Positions 22,595 through 33,871 of a stretch of 62,000 nucleotides of DNA are shown here, in pieces. The DNA is from Gnetum montanum. Its lineage: Eukaryota; Streptophyta; Gnetopsida; Gnetales; Gnetaceae. The stretch covers positions 340,003 through 402,002 of the forward strand of contig MNCI01023425.1 of NCBI GenBank assembly GCA_015680685.1, given 5' to 3'. Both the position numbers and the translations under genes were made by a program. Position 1 is the stretch's first letter; every line of letters begins with the position of its first letter. The notes beneath the pieces were generated by a model. That model was not told where the DNA came from. It did not search any database and was given only the letters and a program-made list of their open reading frames with translations.

Positions 22595-22950
22595 ATTCCA
22601 ATCAAGAATGAAATTGTAGAACCTACACCTACAACTATTATTATCAACTATTGCAACACTACAATAAAGAGAGAAAGAGAGAATGAGCTACTAGATCCCG
22701 CTATCACATGCTAGTAGATGCATTTTTGTCTCCAGTCCTACATCTACCACTATTACAGGTCTACTGTGAATAGGGAAAAGAAAATTATCACCTCTTGGTT
22801 TGCTACTAAGATTGTTAACCATTGTTCATGTAGCTCTACCACTACTAACTATCGTCAATCCATTGCTAAGAATAAAAGAATATGACTACAGAACCTACCT
22901 ACCATGCTCGCCATCTATGCATGTTAGCTATGCCATTGTCAGCCCAAGAA
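22595..22950 (-). repeat. Fragment of family H LTR inside C
   Basis: Complement matches H LTR copies at 27170-27420 and 28890-29170, including the AGAGAGAAAGAGAGAATGAG tract and the CTCTTGGTTTGCTACTAAGA phrase. It sits between the C gag start and pol, where most of gag, protease and RT should be. Confidence 0.75.
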
Positions 22951-22959
22951 AAATAGGAT

Positions 22960-23290
22960 GATAATACCTAGCATTGACATCTTCCACGATATATTTCTCA
23001 TGGCAATCTTAAAGACCACATCATGCAAGCATTTGATAAAGCATTGTAGGAGCAACATGATCAAGCAGCAACATAATGTTGCCCTCCATGTCATGCGACC
23101 ATAGCTATTCATCTTGGTGTAGGATAAATGTGAAGTTTGATACATACTCATTAGGATGAGTATATCTAATTTGGTACTATTGAGGCTTTTATGGATGAGT
23201 GTTATCAAGCTTGGATGGAGATGCACTCCTATGACAAGAAGATAGTGTTGATTAGCAAAACAAAAATTACAATGTGCTTTGAGAATTTGT
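22960..23290 (-). pseudogene. Element C gag N-terminal relic
   Basis: Aligns with the first 100 codons of A and B gag in the minus sense: the ATGAGTATGTA, CAAGATGAATAGCTATGG and GGGCAACATTATGTTGC phrases correspond to B 30335-30425. Frameshifts prevent a continuous protein. Confidence 0.7.
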
Positions 23291-23386
23291 TGTAGTAATT
23301 GTGAAATAAGATATGACTATTAGATTTGATCTAATAATTTAAATACGTTTCACTGGGCCCTAGATAATGCACAAAACAACAAAAAT

Positions 23387-23404
23387 ATCCTTGCAATAGT
23401 GCCA
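23387..23404 (-). promoter_or_regulatory. Element C primer binding site
   Basis: The complement begins TGGCACTATTGCAAGGAT, recognisably the tRNA-Asp-type site of A with additional changes, adjacent to the LTR end. Confidence 0.55.
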
Positions 23405-23405
23405 A

Positions 23406-24202
23406 TTATGAGTGGCAAGGTACCCCCTATGCCCAACCATATGAATCACTAAGGCATTATGCACAATCCAGTTGAATTTTGTGGACCTATAGTTATCTCA
23501 TATACTAGTTCCTCTAGGAAGTGAAACAGTGTTGAGAATGTTCATTTTCTTCCCAACTACACTTGTGAGGCTCGAGGATATGGTTTAAGTGTAATTGAGG
23601 TATATGAATTTTTGGTATTTTATATTTTATGGATGTAATCACCTACAACAAGAATAAGGGTAGAGTAGATTGTCTATTGTCTATCTAGCCTAACACAAGT
23701 AACCACCCCACTTTCTTAAACACATATAGCACTACTGGGCTACCAAATGTTAAGCATTGTTGGGTTACCAAGTACTATATGAATGCTTGAATTAGTCGTG
23801 CTCATGTTCATTAACTACTAAAAATAAATTATTTAATCAAATGCATTAAAGTAAAGAACAAGAAAATAAAATGTAATAAAGAAAATATTAAGGTATTCTT
23901 AGGGCTACAAGGATTGTCAAGAGAGCATTTTATTCTTGTCACACTATTGTGCTTAGGTACATCAATGCTCGAACAAAGAATCATACACACTTTAGACTCC
24001 TTCTACAGACACTCAAAAAATATTGTAAGTTTAGGAAGAAGAAACAACAAGTGCTTTGATACCTTGCCTGATAACTGAAAACTAACTAATGAAAAAATTC
24101 TCAAAATTAGAGCCTAGGCATAGTATTTATAGACTCAGGGTATATACCTTGATGTTGGATCCAGGCCCCAATGTTGAGTACCCAACATCATAGCTGACAT
24201 CA
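23406..24202 (-). repeat. Element C 5' LTR
   Basis: About 797 bp, homologous to the A LTRs (GAGTGGCAAGGTACCCCCTA near the left end, GCTGACATCA at the right end). A TATA box is at the complement of 24121-24132. The terminal TG has become TT on the left. The flanking base run after it is AACGG, with no matching partner identified. Confidence 0.75.
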
Positions 24203-24689
24203 AACGGTGATTCATCCACATACAAATTTGATATTTATGATTGTGTTTTTTCATCAAATCCCTCTGCTTATGATATTTTATCATTCTATGTCTATATCTT
24301 CCTTTAAGTACTTATGTCTCTCTTATTTGTATGGACTTCTCTAAAGCAAGAAGTACTTGTATTTCTATTCTGAAAGGTTGCAAATAATTAATAATATTCT
24401 TTCCAACTATATGGATCTCTTTGAAAATGCTTTATGTTGCTTAGAGATTTATTTGAATAGAGATTGAGCTCATTGACAATGGTATGACTACAATTAAATA
24501 ATATTGGTTTTTTTTTTTTGCAAAGGGATAAATTTCTTTTATAATCTTGGTCATCCCATTAAAATATTATGATAGTCTTAATGTGCTTTATCCTTTTTTC
24601 TGCTACTCAAAAAAGAGAAGAGCATGATTATGATTATATTTTTGTATTTATTTAATTAGTAATCCATTTCTTAAGTTTTGAACATTACC
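24203..24689 (+). other. 3' non-coding tail of a Ty1/copia element
   Basis: AT-rich, no ORF. It ends in a polypurine tract and LTR, so it is most simply the 3' UTR of the copia element whose LTR starts at 24704. The coding part is missing. Confidence 0.45.
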
Positions 24690-24703
24690 AAAAAGGGGGA
24701 GAT
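24690..24703 (+). promoter_or_regulatory. Ty1/copia polypurine tract
   Basis: AAAAAGGGGGAGAT directly before TGTTGACC at 24704. This is the typical tract of Maximus/SIRE and related plant copia elements. Confidence 0.7.
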
Positions 24704-25709
24704 TGTTGACCTTTTGGTGTGTTAAAATGTTAAGAAAATTGGAGTCAAGATTATTTGTGTGGTTGTGTGGTTGTTATGTTTTTAGGATAAGAATGTGAAA
24801 TGGGGATAAGAAGGCTTGCAAAAAATCAAGCATATAAACAAGGAACAAAGAATTCAAGTTCAAAGAAATGTTGAAGAAATACATCTCCAAGAAATAGTAG
24901 ACATCTTGGTAGAATTGAAGGTATCATAGGAAAATATTTCTCTACAAAATAGTAGACCACTTTCATTAGACAAAGACTTCTTTCACTAGACAAAGACATC
25001 TTTCCAAAATGGAGGCCAAATGCAAAAAGACATATCAACCAAAAAGAAGGCATTTTTCATGACTATTAGCTAGCTATTGCATGAGTTTCAAGATGAATTT
25101 GAATACATAGTGGCTATAAAAAGACATCATTATCATTGAGAAAAGTGTAAGCTTTTGTATAATCATTATGCAGTCATTAGACTATCATTATGATCATTGT
25201 TACTCATTTCATTATCTTTTGTCAGTTGTAAAGTGAGTTGTATCTCAAGTACAAGGATCAACAAACTTAGTTGCATTCATCCCTTGTAATTTTTGTTCTC
25301 CCTTGTTTCCCTGTAAGGTTGATGTGCTTCTTACAAGAAGGCATCTTGCTTGAGCTTGTTGGGATCTTGCAGCATTGAGTGTTGCTATAGCACCACAACA
25401 CTTTAGAATGGAGCTCAAGATTGTAAAGGTTGCAAGATCCTAGAAACCAAATTCTAAGCTTGTTGGGACCTTGTAGAGTTGAGTGGATTTATAGTGTCAA
25501 ATCACTCCATACTTGAGCTTAGAGCTCGTACAAGGTATGCTACCCTTCAAACCACATTTGAGAGCAACAAACTCCAAAGCTATGCTTGCAAACTACCCTC
25601 TGAATGTGGACTACCCAAGTTGGGAAACCACATTAAATTTGGTGTGTGAGCTTTTTCCCAATGAATTTTAATTTCAAAAACTTATTCATCCCCCCCACCC
25701 CCTTCTAAT
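24704..25709 (+). repeat. Ty1/copia LTR
   Basis: Starts TGTTGACCTTTTGG after the polypurine tract. It contains a TATA box (GGCTATAAAAAGAC, about 25112-25125) and ends near a C-rich run (CCCCCCCACCCCCTTCTAAT, about 25690) typical of the 3' end of such LTRs. The right boundary is approximate; no target duplication was confirmed. Confidence 0.55.
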
Positions 25710-25859
25710 TTCAATGATCCATAATAGTGTGAGGCTTAGTGAGAGTGGTGAGAAGTCATATTTATCCTCATTATTCATGTTTTCCTTATCTTTTCTTGGT
25801 TAATCCTTTTCTTTGAACAACATAATAAAAATAAGATTACATTTTTTATTTAAGTCACA

Positions 25860-26200
25860 ATATAAAGATCTAAGGTGATCCCATATTTTCTTTCTGACCT
25901 TGTAACAACTAACTTGATTAAGTACTTCTAGACATAATGCATAATAGAAAGGATCATGATCTTATCATTCACCACATGTGCCCCCTTTTCTTCATCTATC
26001 CAACTTTTGATATTCTTGAACCTTGTGTAAGAATTTCCATTTATTGTTCTGTAAATCTCCATGGTTTCAAAATAACAATGCTCAACTAAAGACCAAATAT
26101 CAAAATCCAAGAACTATAGAAAATACCTCATCCTTATCTACCAATAGTTATAGTTTTATCCATCAAAGAAACATGGCTTGTGAGTAGAATATGTACCTTT
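25860..26200 (-). pseudogene. Ty1/copia gag N-terminal relic
   Basis: The minus frame shows a decayed KPCFFDG..NYNYW..RMRYFL followed by LDFDIWSLVEHCYFETMEIY (25928-26110), the copia gag start pattern (FDGxNYxxWxxRMxxFLxxxDxxIWxxV). Two stops lie in the first 40 codons. It sits just downstream, in the minus sense, of a Met-tRNA-type primer site and an LTR. Confidence 0.7.
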
Positions 26201-26262
26201 AATGAAAATGATAAAATAAACACAAACTCTTGATAGAGGTTAATATGATATTAAAAACACTA

Positions 26263-26275
26263 AGCTCTAATACCA
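26263..26275 (-). promoter_or_regulatory. Ty1/copia primer binding site (tRNA-Met-like)
   Basis: The complement TGGTATTAGAGCT differs by one transition from the initiator-tRNA-Met site TGGTATCAGAGC used by most plant copia elements. The LTR begins 13 bp away. Confidence 0.75.
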
Positions 26276-26288
26276 ATTTTCAATTGAA

Positions 26289-26828
26289 TGTCACACCCTA
26301 GAGGGGGTGTGAATAAGGTATCCCAATAAAATTTGCATAATCAAAATTAAATCTAGTAGCCAAAATGATTTTGAAAATATTTACATAAATTAGAGTAAAC
26401 CACCTTTAATCTAAGATCAAAATAAATGTAAGAAAAAAATAAAATGGATAATAGACACCAAGATTTATAGTGGTTTAGCTTAGACCTAGGCCACTCTGTA
26501 GGGCTATCCAATCTCTTCTATTCCTAGTTTCCCTAACAATCTTCAAATCCTTGAAAAAAAAATCTTGTTTTAAGGATTTCTAGTCTTTCTTTCTTACAAC
26601 TAGGGTTTTAAGAAAAATAATCCTCAAACTAGTCCTTAAAAATAAAGGAAAATAAAATTATGCTTTTGGTATCTTGTAATAAATCAAATTACATCCAATA
26701 CATTCATAGATCATGCAAGAGATACAAAAATAATGACATAGAAATGTAATAAAAGATAATTTCTACCAGTTCATATTTTTTCCTTATACATTCAAACTTT
26801 TCTTCTTTTTTGGATCTTGCTTAATACC
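26289..26828 (-). repeat. Ty1/copia 5' LTR, truncated
   Basis: Begins TGTCACACCCTAGAGGGGGT on the plus strand. It carries the ACACCAAGATTTATAGTGG phrase common in copia LTRs. The right side is cut by the start of H LTR copy 1 at 26829. Confidence 0.6.
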
Positions 26829-27425
26829 TGTTATGGCCAATCTTGCCCATGTTATCACACGACGCTATCATTAACAAGGCTATCCTATAAAATTATATAC
26901 TATTTCACCAAGTAATGTTAATGTATAGGAAGGTGGACCGAAGGTGAACCAACATGCAAGGAGGTGGATCAACCTACGAAAAGGTGGACTAACATGTAAG
27001 AAGGTAAAACATTACTAGCAGGTGGCTATAAAGTGGAGAATGAAGATGACATTAGGATGGGGCAAGGGGACTAAGGGACTCCTTAACAAATCAAGCTCTC
27101 TTCCAAAATAGAGACATCTCTCCCCATTGAGGGGCACGTAGATGGGTAGGGGGCTCTCTACAGACTAAGAAACTAGTGGATCGTGCTTTTGTAGATAGTG
27201 AGCATTGTAGGCAGGTTTTGCAATACTATCTTTTTATTCTTGGCAATGGATTGATGATAGTTAGCAGTGGTAGAGCTACATGGATGATGGTCAACAATCT
27301 CAGTAGCAAACCAAGAGGTGGTGGCTTTCTTTTCCCTTTTCATAGTAGACCCATGATGATGGCAAAAATAGAACTGGATATAGCAACATGTCTACTGGAA
27401 CATAATAGTGTGATCTAGTGGCTCA

Positions 27426-27483
<58 letters not shown>

Positions 27484-27504
27484 TTTTNNNNNNNNNNNNN
27501 NNNN

Positions 27505-27541
<37 letters not shown>

Positions 27542-28032
27542 ATGGTCTTGCAATAGTTGCAACTACAGGTTCTATAGTATTGTTCCATTTTTGGTAGGTG
27601 GTACATCCATATCATGGTTCTCCAAATAGACACAAATTTCCCTCTCTTGGGCTAGCAATGAGGCATGTTTTGTCTATGTTTTATAGATGTGTCAGTGGGC
27701 TCCTTTATCTAGCATCTTCTCTCTCTCTCCCTCATCTATAGCTATAGGCAATGTTGGTTATGGTAGTGTCTGCAACAGACTGGTAGTGAATGGTGGCAGT
27801 AGCCAAGAAGCGAGGAAAATTTATTTTTATTACCTTTTGTATTCTTGAATTTGAGACACTCATTTCAATTAAAATTTCTAATTTTTTTTATTGTTTTTAT
27901 AAGGCCACGTAGCCCTCTCTAGCTGAGACTATTCTTGGGTTTCTGTACCCATACAGGAGGTGCCCTAAGTAATAATCTCCTCAAACAAGTTTTTTCCCTA
28001 GTGTTGGTGGAATCAAAATTTATGCATCTACA
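26829..28032 (+). repeat. Family H LTR copy 1
   Basis: Starts TGTTATGGCCAATCTTGCCC and ends ATTTATGCATCTACA just before a putative primer site. It includes a long CT microsatellite with a 17-N gap (27426-27538) and about 270 bp (27560-27830) absent from copy 2. No coding capacity. Together with copies 2 and 3 it forms an LTR-internal-LTR-internal-LTR array. Confidence 0.7.
27426..27538. repeat. CT/GA microsatellite with short gap
   Basis: Pure CT dinucleotide runs flank 17 N (27488-27504). The gap is probably the unresolved middle of the same repeat; the open frame across it on the minus strand is an artefact. Confidence 0.95.
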
Positions 28033-28419
28033 CCTTTTTGGTTCTAGAAGGATGGTATGAACCTACCTTTTCTTTATGAGATCTTCTTGCCATTTTCTTG
28101 TGGCTATTTATTTTCTCGATCCTATCTTAGAACCTATTTTTAAAAAACCACTTATTTTCTACCTTTTTTATGCTTCCTATTTTTTAAAAAAAAATTGTTA
28201 TTGAAACCTATTTTTTTATAACCGTTATTTCCTAGTCCCATTTTCAATTTTTTGATTTTTGCAATCTTTACCTAAGTCCCAACTTGGGTGAGGTGGTTTT
28301 ATTATTCAATTTTAAATTTATTTTTTAAATTTTTTTCTTATTTTATTATTTTCTTTTTAAGATTTTGTAGTTTTTGTTGCTCTTTGCACTTGCATGCAAT
28401 TTGTTCTTTGGAGGCTAAG
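28033..28419 (+). other. Family H internal region 1
   Basis: About 390 bp from a putative primer site (TTTTTGGTTCTAGAAGGATG at 28035) to a purine-rich GGAGGCTAAG just before the next LTR. T-rich, no ORF. The primer site resembles that of Tat LTR I (TTTTTGGCGCTAGAAGGAGG), suggesting the family was replicated in trans by that lineage. Confidence 0.6.
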
Positions 28420-29258
28420 TGTTGTGGCCAATCTTGCCCATGCTATCACACAGAACTATGATTAACAAAACTATCCTTTAAATCATATATCATTTCACCA
28501 AGAAATGGTAACGTGTATGAATGTGGACCAATGTGCAGGAAGGTGCACCAAAGGTGAACCGACATGCAGAGAGATGGATTGATGTGTGAGAAGGTGGACT
28601 GACATGTAAGAAGGTGAAATGTTACTAGTAGGTAGCTATAAAGCAAAGAATAAAGACGATGTTAGGAAGGGACAAGGGGAGTGAAGGCCTCCTTAACAAA
28701 TCAAGCTCTCTTCCTAAACAACTATGTCTCTCTTCATTAAGGGGCACTCAAATGGGTAGGGGATCTCTAGGGGCTAAGAAACCAACAGATGAAATTTTTC
28801 TCTCTTTCTCTTCTCCTATTTTTCTTAGGGTGACAATGGCACAGCTAACATGCACAAATGACAAGTGTGATAGGTAGGTCCTATAGTCTTTTTTTTTTAT
28901 TCTTGGAAATGAATCAATGATAGTCAATAGTGGTAGGGCTGCATGAATGATGGTCAACAATCTCAGTAGCAAACCAAGAGGTGATGGTTTTCTTTTCCCT
29001 ATTCATGGTAGACCTATGATAGTGGTAGATGCAGGACTAGAGAGAACAACGCATCTACCAGCATGTGGTAGCGGGATCTGGCAACTCATTCTCTCTCTCT
29101 TTGCTGCAGTGTTGTAATAGTTAACAATAATAGTTGTAGGCGTAGGTTCTACCTTTGTATTCTTGAATACCTATTCTAATTAAAATTCTCATTTTCTTTA
29201 CTATTTTCAAAAGGCTACATAGCCCTCTCTAGCTAAAACTATTCACGAGTTTCCTTAC
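28420..29258 (+). repeat. Family H LTR copy 2, left part
   Basis: Starts TGTTGTGGCCAATCTTGCCC. Interrupted by element B at 29259; it resumes at 41538 (CATATGGGAGGTTCCC) and ends ATGCATCAATA at 41620. The rejoined sequence matches copy 1 (27940-28030). Confidence 0.8.
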
Positions 29259-30069
29259 TGATCAGCTGCGATATCGCATCCATGATATTACATCCTCCCC
29301 TGTGGTATCGCGTACGCGATATTGCGGCTTGCCGCAATGTCTATAAATAAGAGGTGAATTTCCCTATTCTAGGTAGTTATACTTAGACCCTTAGCCAAAT
29401 TATAGTAGTTTTACCATTCCAAAGTTAGAATAATTTCCATGTGCCTACAGTAGGAGTATGAAAGTGAACAGATCTTTATTCGAGCAAATTGTACCTGAGC
29501 ACACATTTTTGTACAGCAATAAAGATGAACTTTTTGATAAACCTTGCAGCATGTGGACTAAGCTAAATAGGAATTAATTATTGTCAAATATTTAAATTAT
29601 TTTCTAGTGAATTAATCTCTCTCAACCCTTGACTCTCCTAGTTAAGTACACTCAGTATGACCGCTTCGAGCACGTGTGTAATGCTTGGTAACCCAGTAAC
29701 GAATAGCGTTTGGTAATCCCAGTAGCATTGCATTAGTTTAGGGTGTAAATTATAAGTGGGAATAGATACTAGTGTTAGGATAATTAGAACTTAGTTAGTA
29801 ATTAGTTAATGAAGTTAGCCACTTAGTTCCCTTCACCTTTCCCTATCAGCATAAGATATTAAAAAGATACAAAATATAAAAATCATATACCTTAAGCTTA
29901 CTTAACCATACAACTGTGACAATACAAGTAAGCTTGGGAAGATAGTGATTAATTAACCTTAACTGTTCCATTAGGATGGATAAGCACTTAGTCCTTTGAG
30001 TTTGACTGAATCGCGCGTGAGATGCTCGTATTCGTATGGTTAAGTGTAGGGGTACCTCTCCACTCATCA
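29259..30069 (+). repeat. Element B 5' LTR
   Basis: 811 bp, TGATCAGCTG...CACTCATCA. U3 holds CGATATCG, CATGATATTAC, CGCGTACGCGATATTG palindromic motifs within 80 bp, then a TATA box CTATAAATAAGAGG at 29341. Confidence 0.9.
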
Positions 30070-30070
30070 T

Positions 30071-30088
30071 TGGCTCCGTGATAGGGAT
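30071..30088 (+). promoter_or_regulatory. Element B primer binding site
   Basis: TGGCTCCGTGATAGGGAT, one base after the LTR. A decayed tRNA-Asp-type site in the same position as in A. Confidence 0.65.
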
Positions 30089-30183
30089 TTAGTTGTTTGT
30101 GTGCTACGTAGAACATAGGAAATCATTCATATCATTAGGAAACTAGAACGAACCCTTAGGTTTAATTAAGAAAATATAAGATA

Positions 30184-32745
30184 ATGGTAAATCACACACC
30201 AAAGAAGACAAAAATGGCTTCTTCTTTGCACAAAATGACTTCACTGCCTAGGACTCGCATAAGAGATAGTCGGCGGCACAACACATGTAACCAAGATCCT
30301 CCAATGCCTCAACAATTCCATGTGTTATATATTCATCATGATGAGTATGTACCTAACTTTACCTTTATTCTCCATCAAGATGAACAACTGCATTGGAGAG
30401 ACTTGGAGGGTAACATAGTGTTACCTCCAGATCGAGTAGTCCCCAACATGCTTCTTCGTGCTCTTGCATGAGTAGGCATGTCACGATTATACATGGAATA
30501 CGTTGCATGAAATTATGATGCAAGGGATTACCATCCCACATAAGCACAATGTCAAAGGAACTTGCGACAGGAGAGATACTATACATTGTTGAAGGGCAAA
30601 GGACCCCATAACGCTCCACCCATCTTAAGCGAAATTGAGGGTGGTGAACCTATTTCAGTAGGTTCTCCACAAAACAATGTTCCCCCTCCTAACAATGGTT
30701 AGGAGGTGGTGTATTAGAACCTCCACTCCATGGTTCACAACCCTAGTTCTGATCCCCATGAACACCAAGTGTTCAACGAGGGAACATAAACACATGATAA
30801 AGGTGGACAGTCTGATCGTAATCATGATCGAGGCCAAGACCATTGAAGAGAAGGTAGGAAACATCATCATGAAGATGTTTCTCCTTCTTCTTTACCTTCA
30901 TCATCACATTCACCCTCTCCTTTAGTATCTGGATGTAGTCATAAGGAACATAATCATGAGGATAAAGGTAAACAAAGTTAGAAACCTCAATGAGAGAATC
31001 GAGAAAGAAGAAGAGGGCACTTGAGAGAATCACAACATAAAAGAAGGGAGAGTAGGGAACCATGTATACATCATAGACACTATGAATGGAATGACCATGA
31101 AGAACCCCTACTCGCAACCCGAAGCATGTTAGATATCACGAAGGGCATAAGAGTTCCCACAAGGCACCAAAAAGATAATAGGATCAAGAGGTTAGACATG
31201 AATAACATCCTACGATTTGAGGGTGGATACAACGCTGATCCTCAGAACCACTTACAAGCATTTCACGATGCATGTGGTTTGCAAAACATTGAGAATGAAT
31301 GGAAAAAACTAAAGCTATTCCCAAGGACACTAGTAAAAAAAGCAGAAAGCTAGTACAAGTCTTTAGAACTAGAATCCATTCAAAGGTGGAGTACGATGCT
31401 AGAACTGTTTAATCATAAGTATCAAATATACTCCTTGGTGTCCAACCTACTAAAGAAAATCCAAGGATGGAAGAAGGGTAGCCATGAACCCTTAGATGTT
31501 TTCATGGATCGATATTATGCACTGTTACATCGCTACCTGGGCCATGGTTACTCGTAGCAGGATCAACTGTGTCATCTCGTAGATGGACTTAGGCATGAAA
31601 CTAGGAGAACCCTTTGAATGTATGCCCAAGGGAGATTATCAAAGCTTAGATCCAATTAGGTCCATATATTTCTAGATCAAGTAGCCAAGAAAGAAGTAGA
31701 GCTACGTAAGAGAGAAAGTGCAAAAGAGTACAACTGCCATCCTTCCCTCTGAAAAAGGGGAGTGAGATTCTATGAGGAGGAAGAGTCATCACTCGAAGAG
31801 ATGGTGCATAGGAAAACCTTGTCGCTACAAAAATTAATAATAGAAATGTTAGAAAAGGTATACCCAATGTGGGACTCCCTAGATAGTAGATTTAAAACCA
31901 TTCTTAAAATCGTAGGGTCTAAGAAGTGAGGTAGTAACTATGACAAAAAGAAAAAGAGGGATTTGGACAATGCACGTAACAAAGGTAAGAGTAAACTGGC
32001 CATCACTGAAGAGGTTGTGGATTCTGATATAGACAATGATGGTGGATATGAGATATGTCAATATAACCATCCTAAGGGATGTTGCCTAGTAATCTCACAT
32101 CTATAAGAAGCTAGGTTGTATGCACTTAACCCATGACTTAACAAACGGCAAGCACCCCGACAGTTACCTTAACCCCAAGGTAACTTGAGGCAGTTCCACC
32201 AACCATTAACATATTATCCAAGTGGAGCTCCACCACAACCTATTGAGCAACACCAGCAATGAAAATACCCACAGTCATGGGGGATGCCACCACCAAGGAA
32301 ACAATACCCTTATTGGCAACCAGATCCATATGGCTACTATGTGCAACAACCAATCTTTCCATGTGACTCTATTGGTCACGTGACACCACAACATTAGTAC
32401 CAAGCTTGGGAGTATTATAGGACTCCTTCTCTTGGGAGAGACAACCCACAAACATACCATCCTCCAAACCCATCTGCAACTCTGACACCGATAGTTCCAT
32501 TACCATCCACTCCAGCAATGCAAGGGGAACTCCCTAATCAATCACAGCAATACAATGCTATGAGAGTTGTGAACCTTCAACCTACTACTAGTTCTAATAA
32601 CTGTACAAAGAGAAGACCTTTCTTTAGAACCAATAGTCCAACCAAGCTCTCACAACCATAAGGGGTTGAGCCTCTGAATGCTTCTCTATCAAATAAGGCT
32701 TCAGAGCTCCCTTCAAACTAAAAATAGAGCTCAACACACACAGTT
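30184..32745 (+). pseudogene. Element B gag
   Basis: Capsid polyprotein. The first open piece (30184-30471) starts MVNHTPKKTKMASSL and includes HDEYVPNFTFILHQDEQLHW, shared with A and C. The capsid core is at 31180-31620: LRFEGGYNADPQNHLQAFHD, then KLKLFPRTLVKKAES, a TAG where W is expected, and YKSLELESIQRWST; then EPLDVFMDRYYALLHRYLGH and QLCHLVDGLRHETRRTL. A cysteine motif CQYNHPKGCC follows at about 32055-32085, then a proline/glutamine/tyrosine-rich linker (32250-32560). Stops are mostly one transition away from Trp, Gln or Arg codons. Its end is duplicated at 34638. Confidence 0.8.
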
Positions 32746-33645
32746 ATGTTAACACATGTCATCACTAACTGGATTAAGAAGGGCCACCTTCCCAGAAAAT
32801 TCTCTGACACTAGAAGTCCTTTCATCTATCTCCAAGTCACTAGGAATGAACCATGTAAAGCTCTTTTAGACTCAGGTTCTAGAGTCAACTTAATATCACA
32901 AGAGATGTATAAATCATGGAACCTACCTCCACTAAAAAAGAGCAATATTCACTTAGATCTGGCTAACCAATCCATCACTGTTCCCTTGGGACTAGTGGAG
33001 GACATCATTACCACTGTGTCTGGGTGGTCATACCTAATTGATTTCCTACTAATACAAGTAAACAATGATAAAGGGGACTTCCCAATAATAATGGTAAGGG
33101 CATGGCTAGGTACCATAAACGCATGCCTAGGAATATGTGATCTTTCCTTGGAAATATCTAAGAAAATACTTTTTGGGAGATCAAGAAGAAGAAAGTTCCA
33201 TGCATCACATACAGTGATATAGGGTGTGATTGCGTACAGGAATGTTCAGCATTGCCTACATGCAACCAGTGTGCACAAGAAATTAACATACAAAAGTGCC
33301 TATATGTAGCAATCACACAACAAGAAGACACCTAGTGGTTGATAGCTGATCAGGAGTGCAACTCACCATTGTGCATGGAACTAACTGAGAAAACAACTCA
33401 TGCTCATATCGAGAGCATAAATGCACTAGAGCAAGAGTGTCACCAACTTCCAAACATTAACCTAAAAACATCAATAGGGGGAAGCTAGAAATTCCTAAAA
33501 ACTTTAAACAAGCACTCTAATAAAATATTACTAGTCAATGTGCAATAGACTAGACCTTACCATAAATCTAGAATGGTCAATGCACATAACACATCGGAGA
33601 AAGGATGATCTCACTCATTATTTTGGATCTCCCCCTTCCAACTTA
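32746..33645 (+). pseudogene. Element B protease, copy 1
   Basis: The open frame 32746-33222 starts MLTHVITNWIKKGHLPRKFS and contains the retropepsin active site ALLDSGSRVNLISQEMYKSW (DSG intact), LVEDIITTVSGWSYLIDFLL and DFPIIMVRAWLGTI (canonical GRPWL). After a TAG at 33220 the frame continues with stops for about 100 codons (ADQECNSPLCMELTEKTTHA) to the internal polypurine motif. No RT follows. The protease fold itself is unbroken, but it lacks its gag-pro context. It differs from copy 2 at about 14 residues. Confidence 0.9.
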
Positions 33646-33871
33646 GTCATGGGGGAGATGGCCATCTATGCTGATCATTTGAGGCCCTCAGTTCCCTTTT
33701 AATTTTTTCGTTTTACATATTTTTGTTTTACAAATTTCTTTCACCTTTTTTTTTTGCAACATCATTCATAATTTTTTATTTATTTATGTGTGTGTTTATT
33801 TATTTTTTTAGGTTTTTCACCTAATAAGTGCTCCTGATGATGGTATGAATCATATTCTATTGGTTGCTAAT

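Larger units (their letters stand above)
19561..24202 (-). mobile_element. Element C: Athila-like element with integrase, truncated
   Basis: Minus-strand element related to A and B. In the sense direction: 5' LTR (23406-24202), primer site, gag start (22960-23290), a piece of the H LTR (22595-22950), RNase H-integrase region (21100-22560), and the same 3' block as A (19600-21070). Protease, RT and most of gag are absent, and the 3' LTR was not found. Its 3' block matches A's phrases, e.g. CCCCAAAGTAGGC (19699-19711 and 7771-7783). It shows that the A/B LTR family had pol-bearing members. Confidence 0.75.

Noticed and set aside
27415-27633. Arg/Glu-rich open frame over the CT repeat
   Set aside because: It is the translation of a dinucleotide repeat including N.
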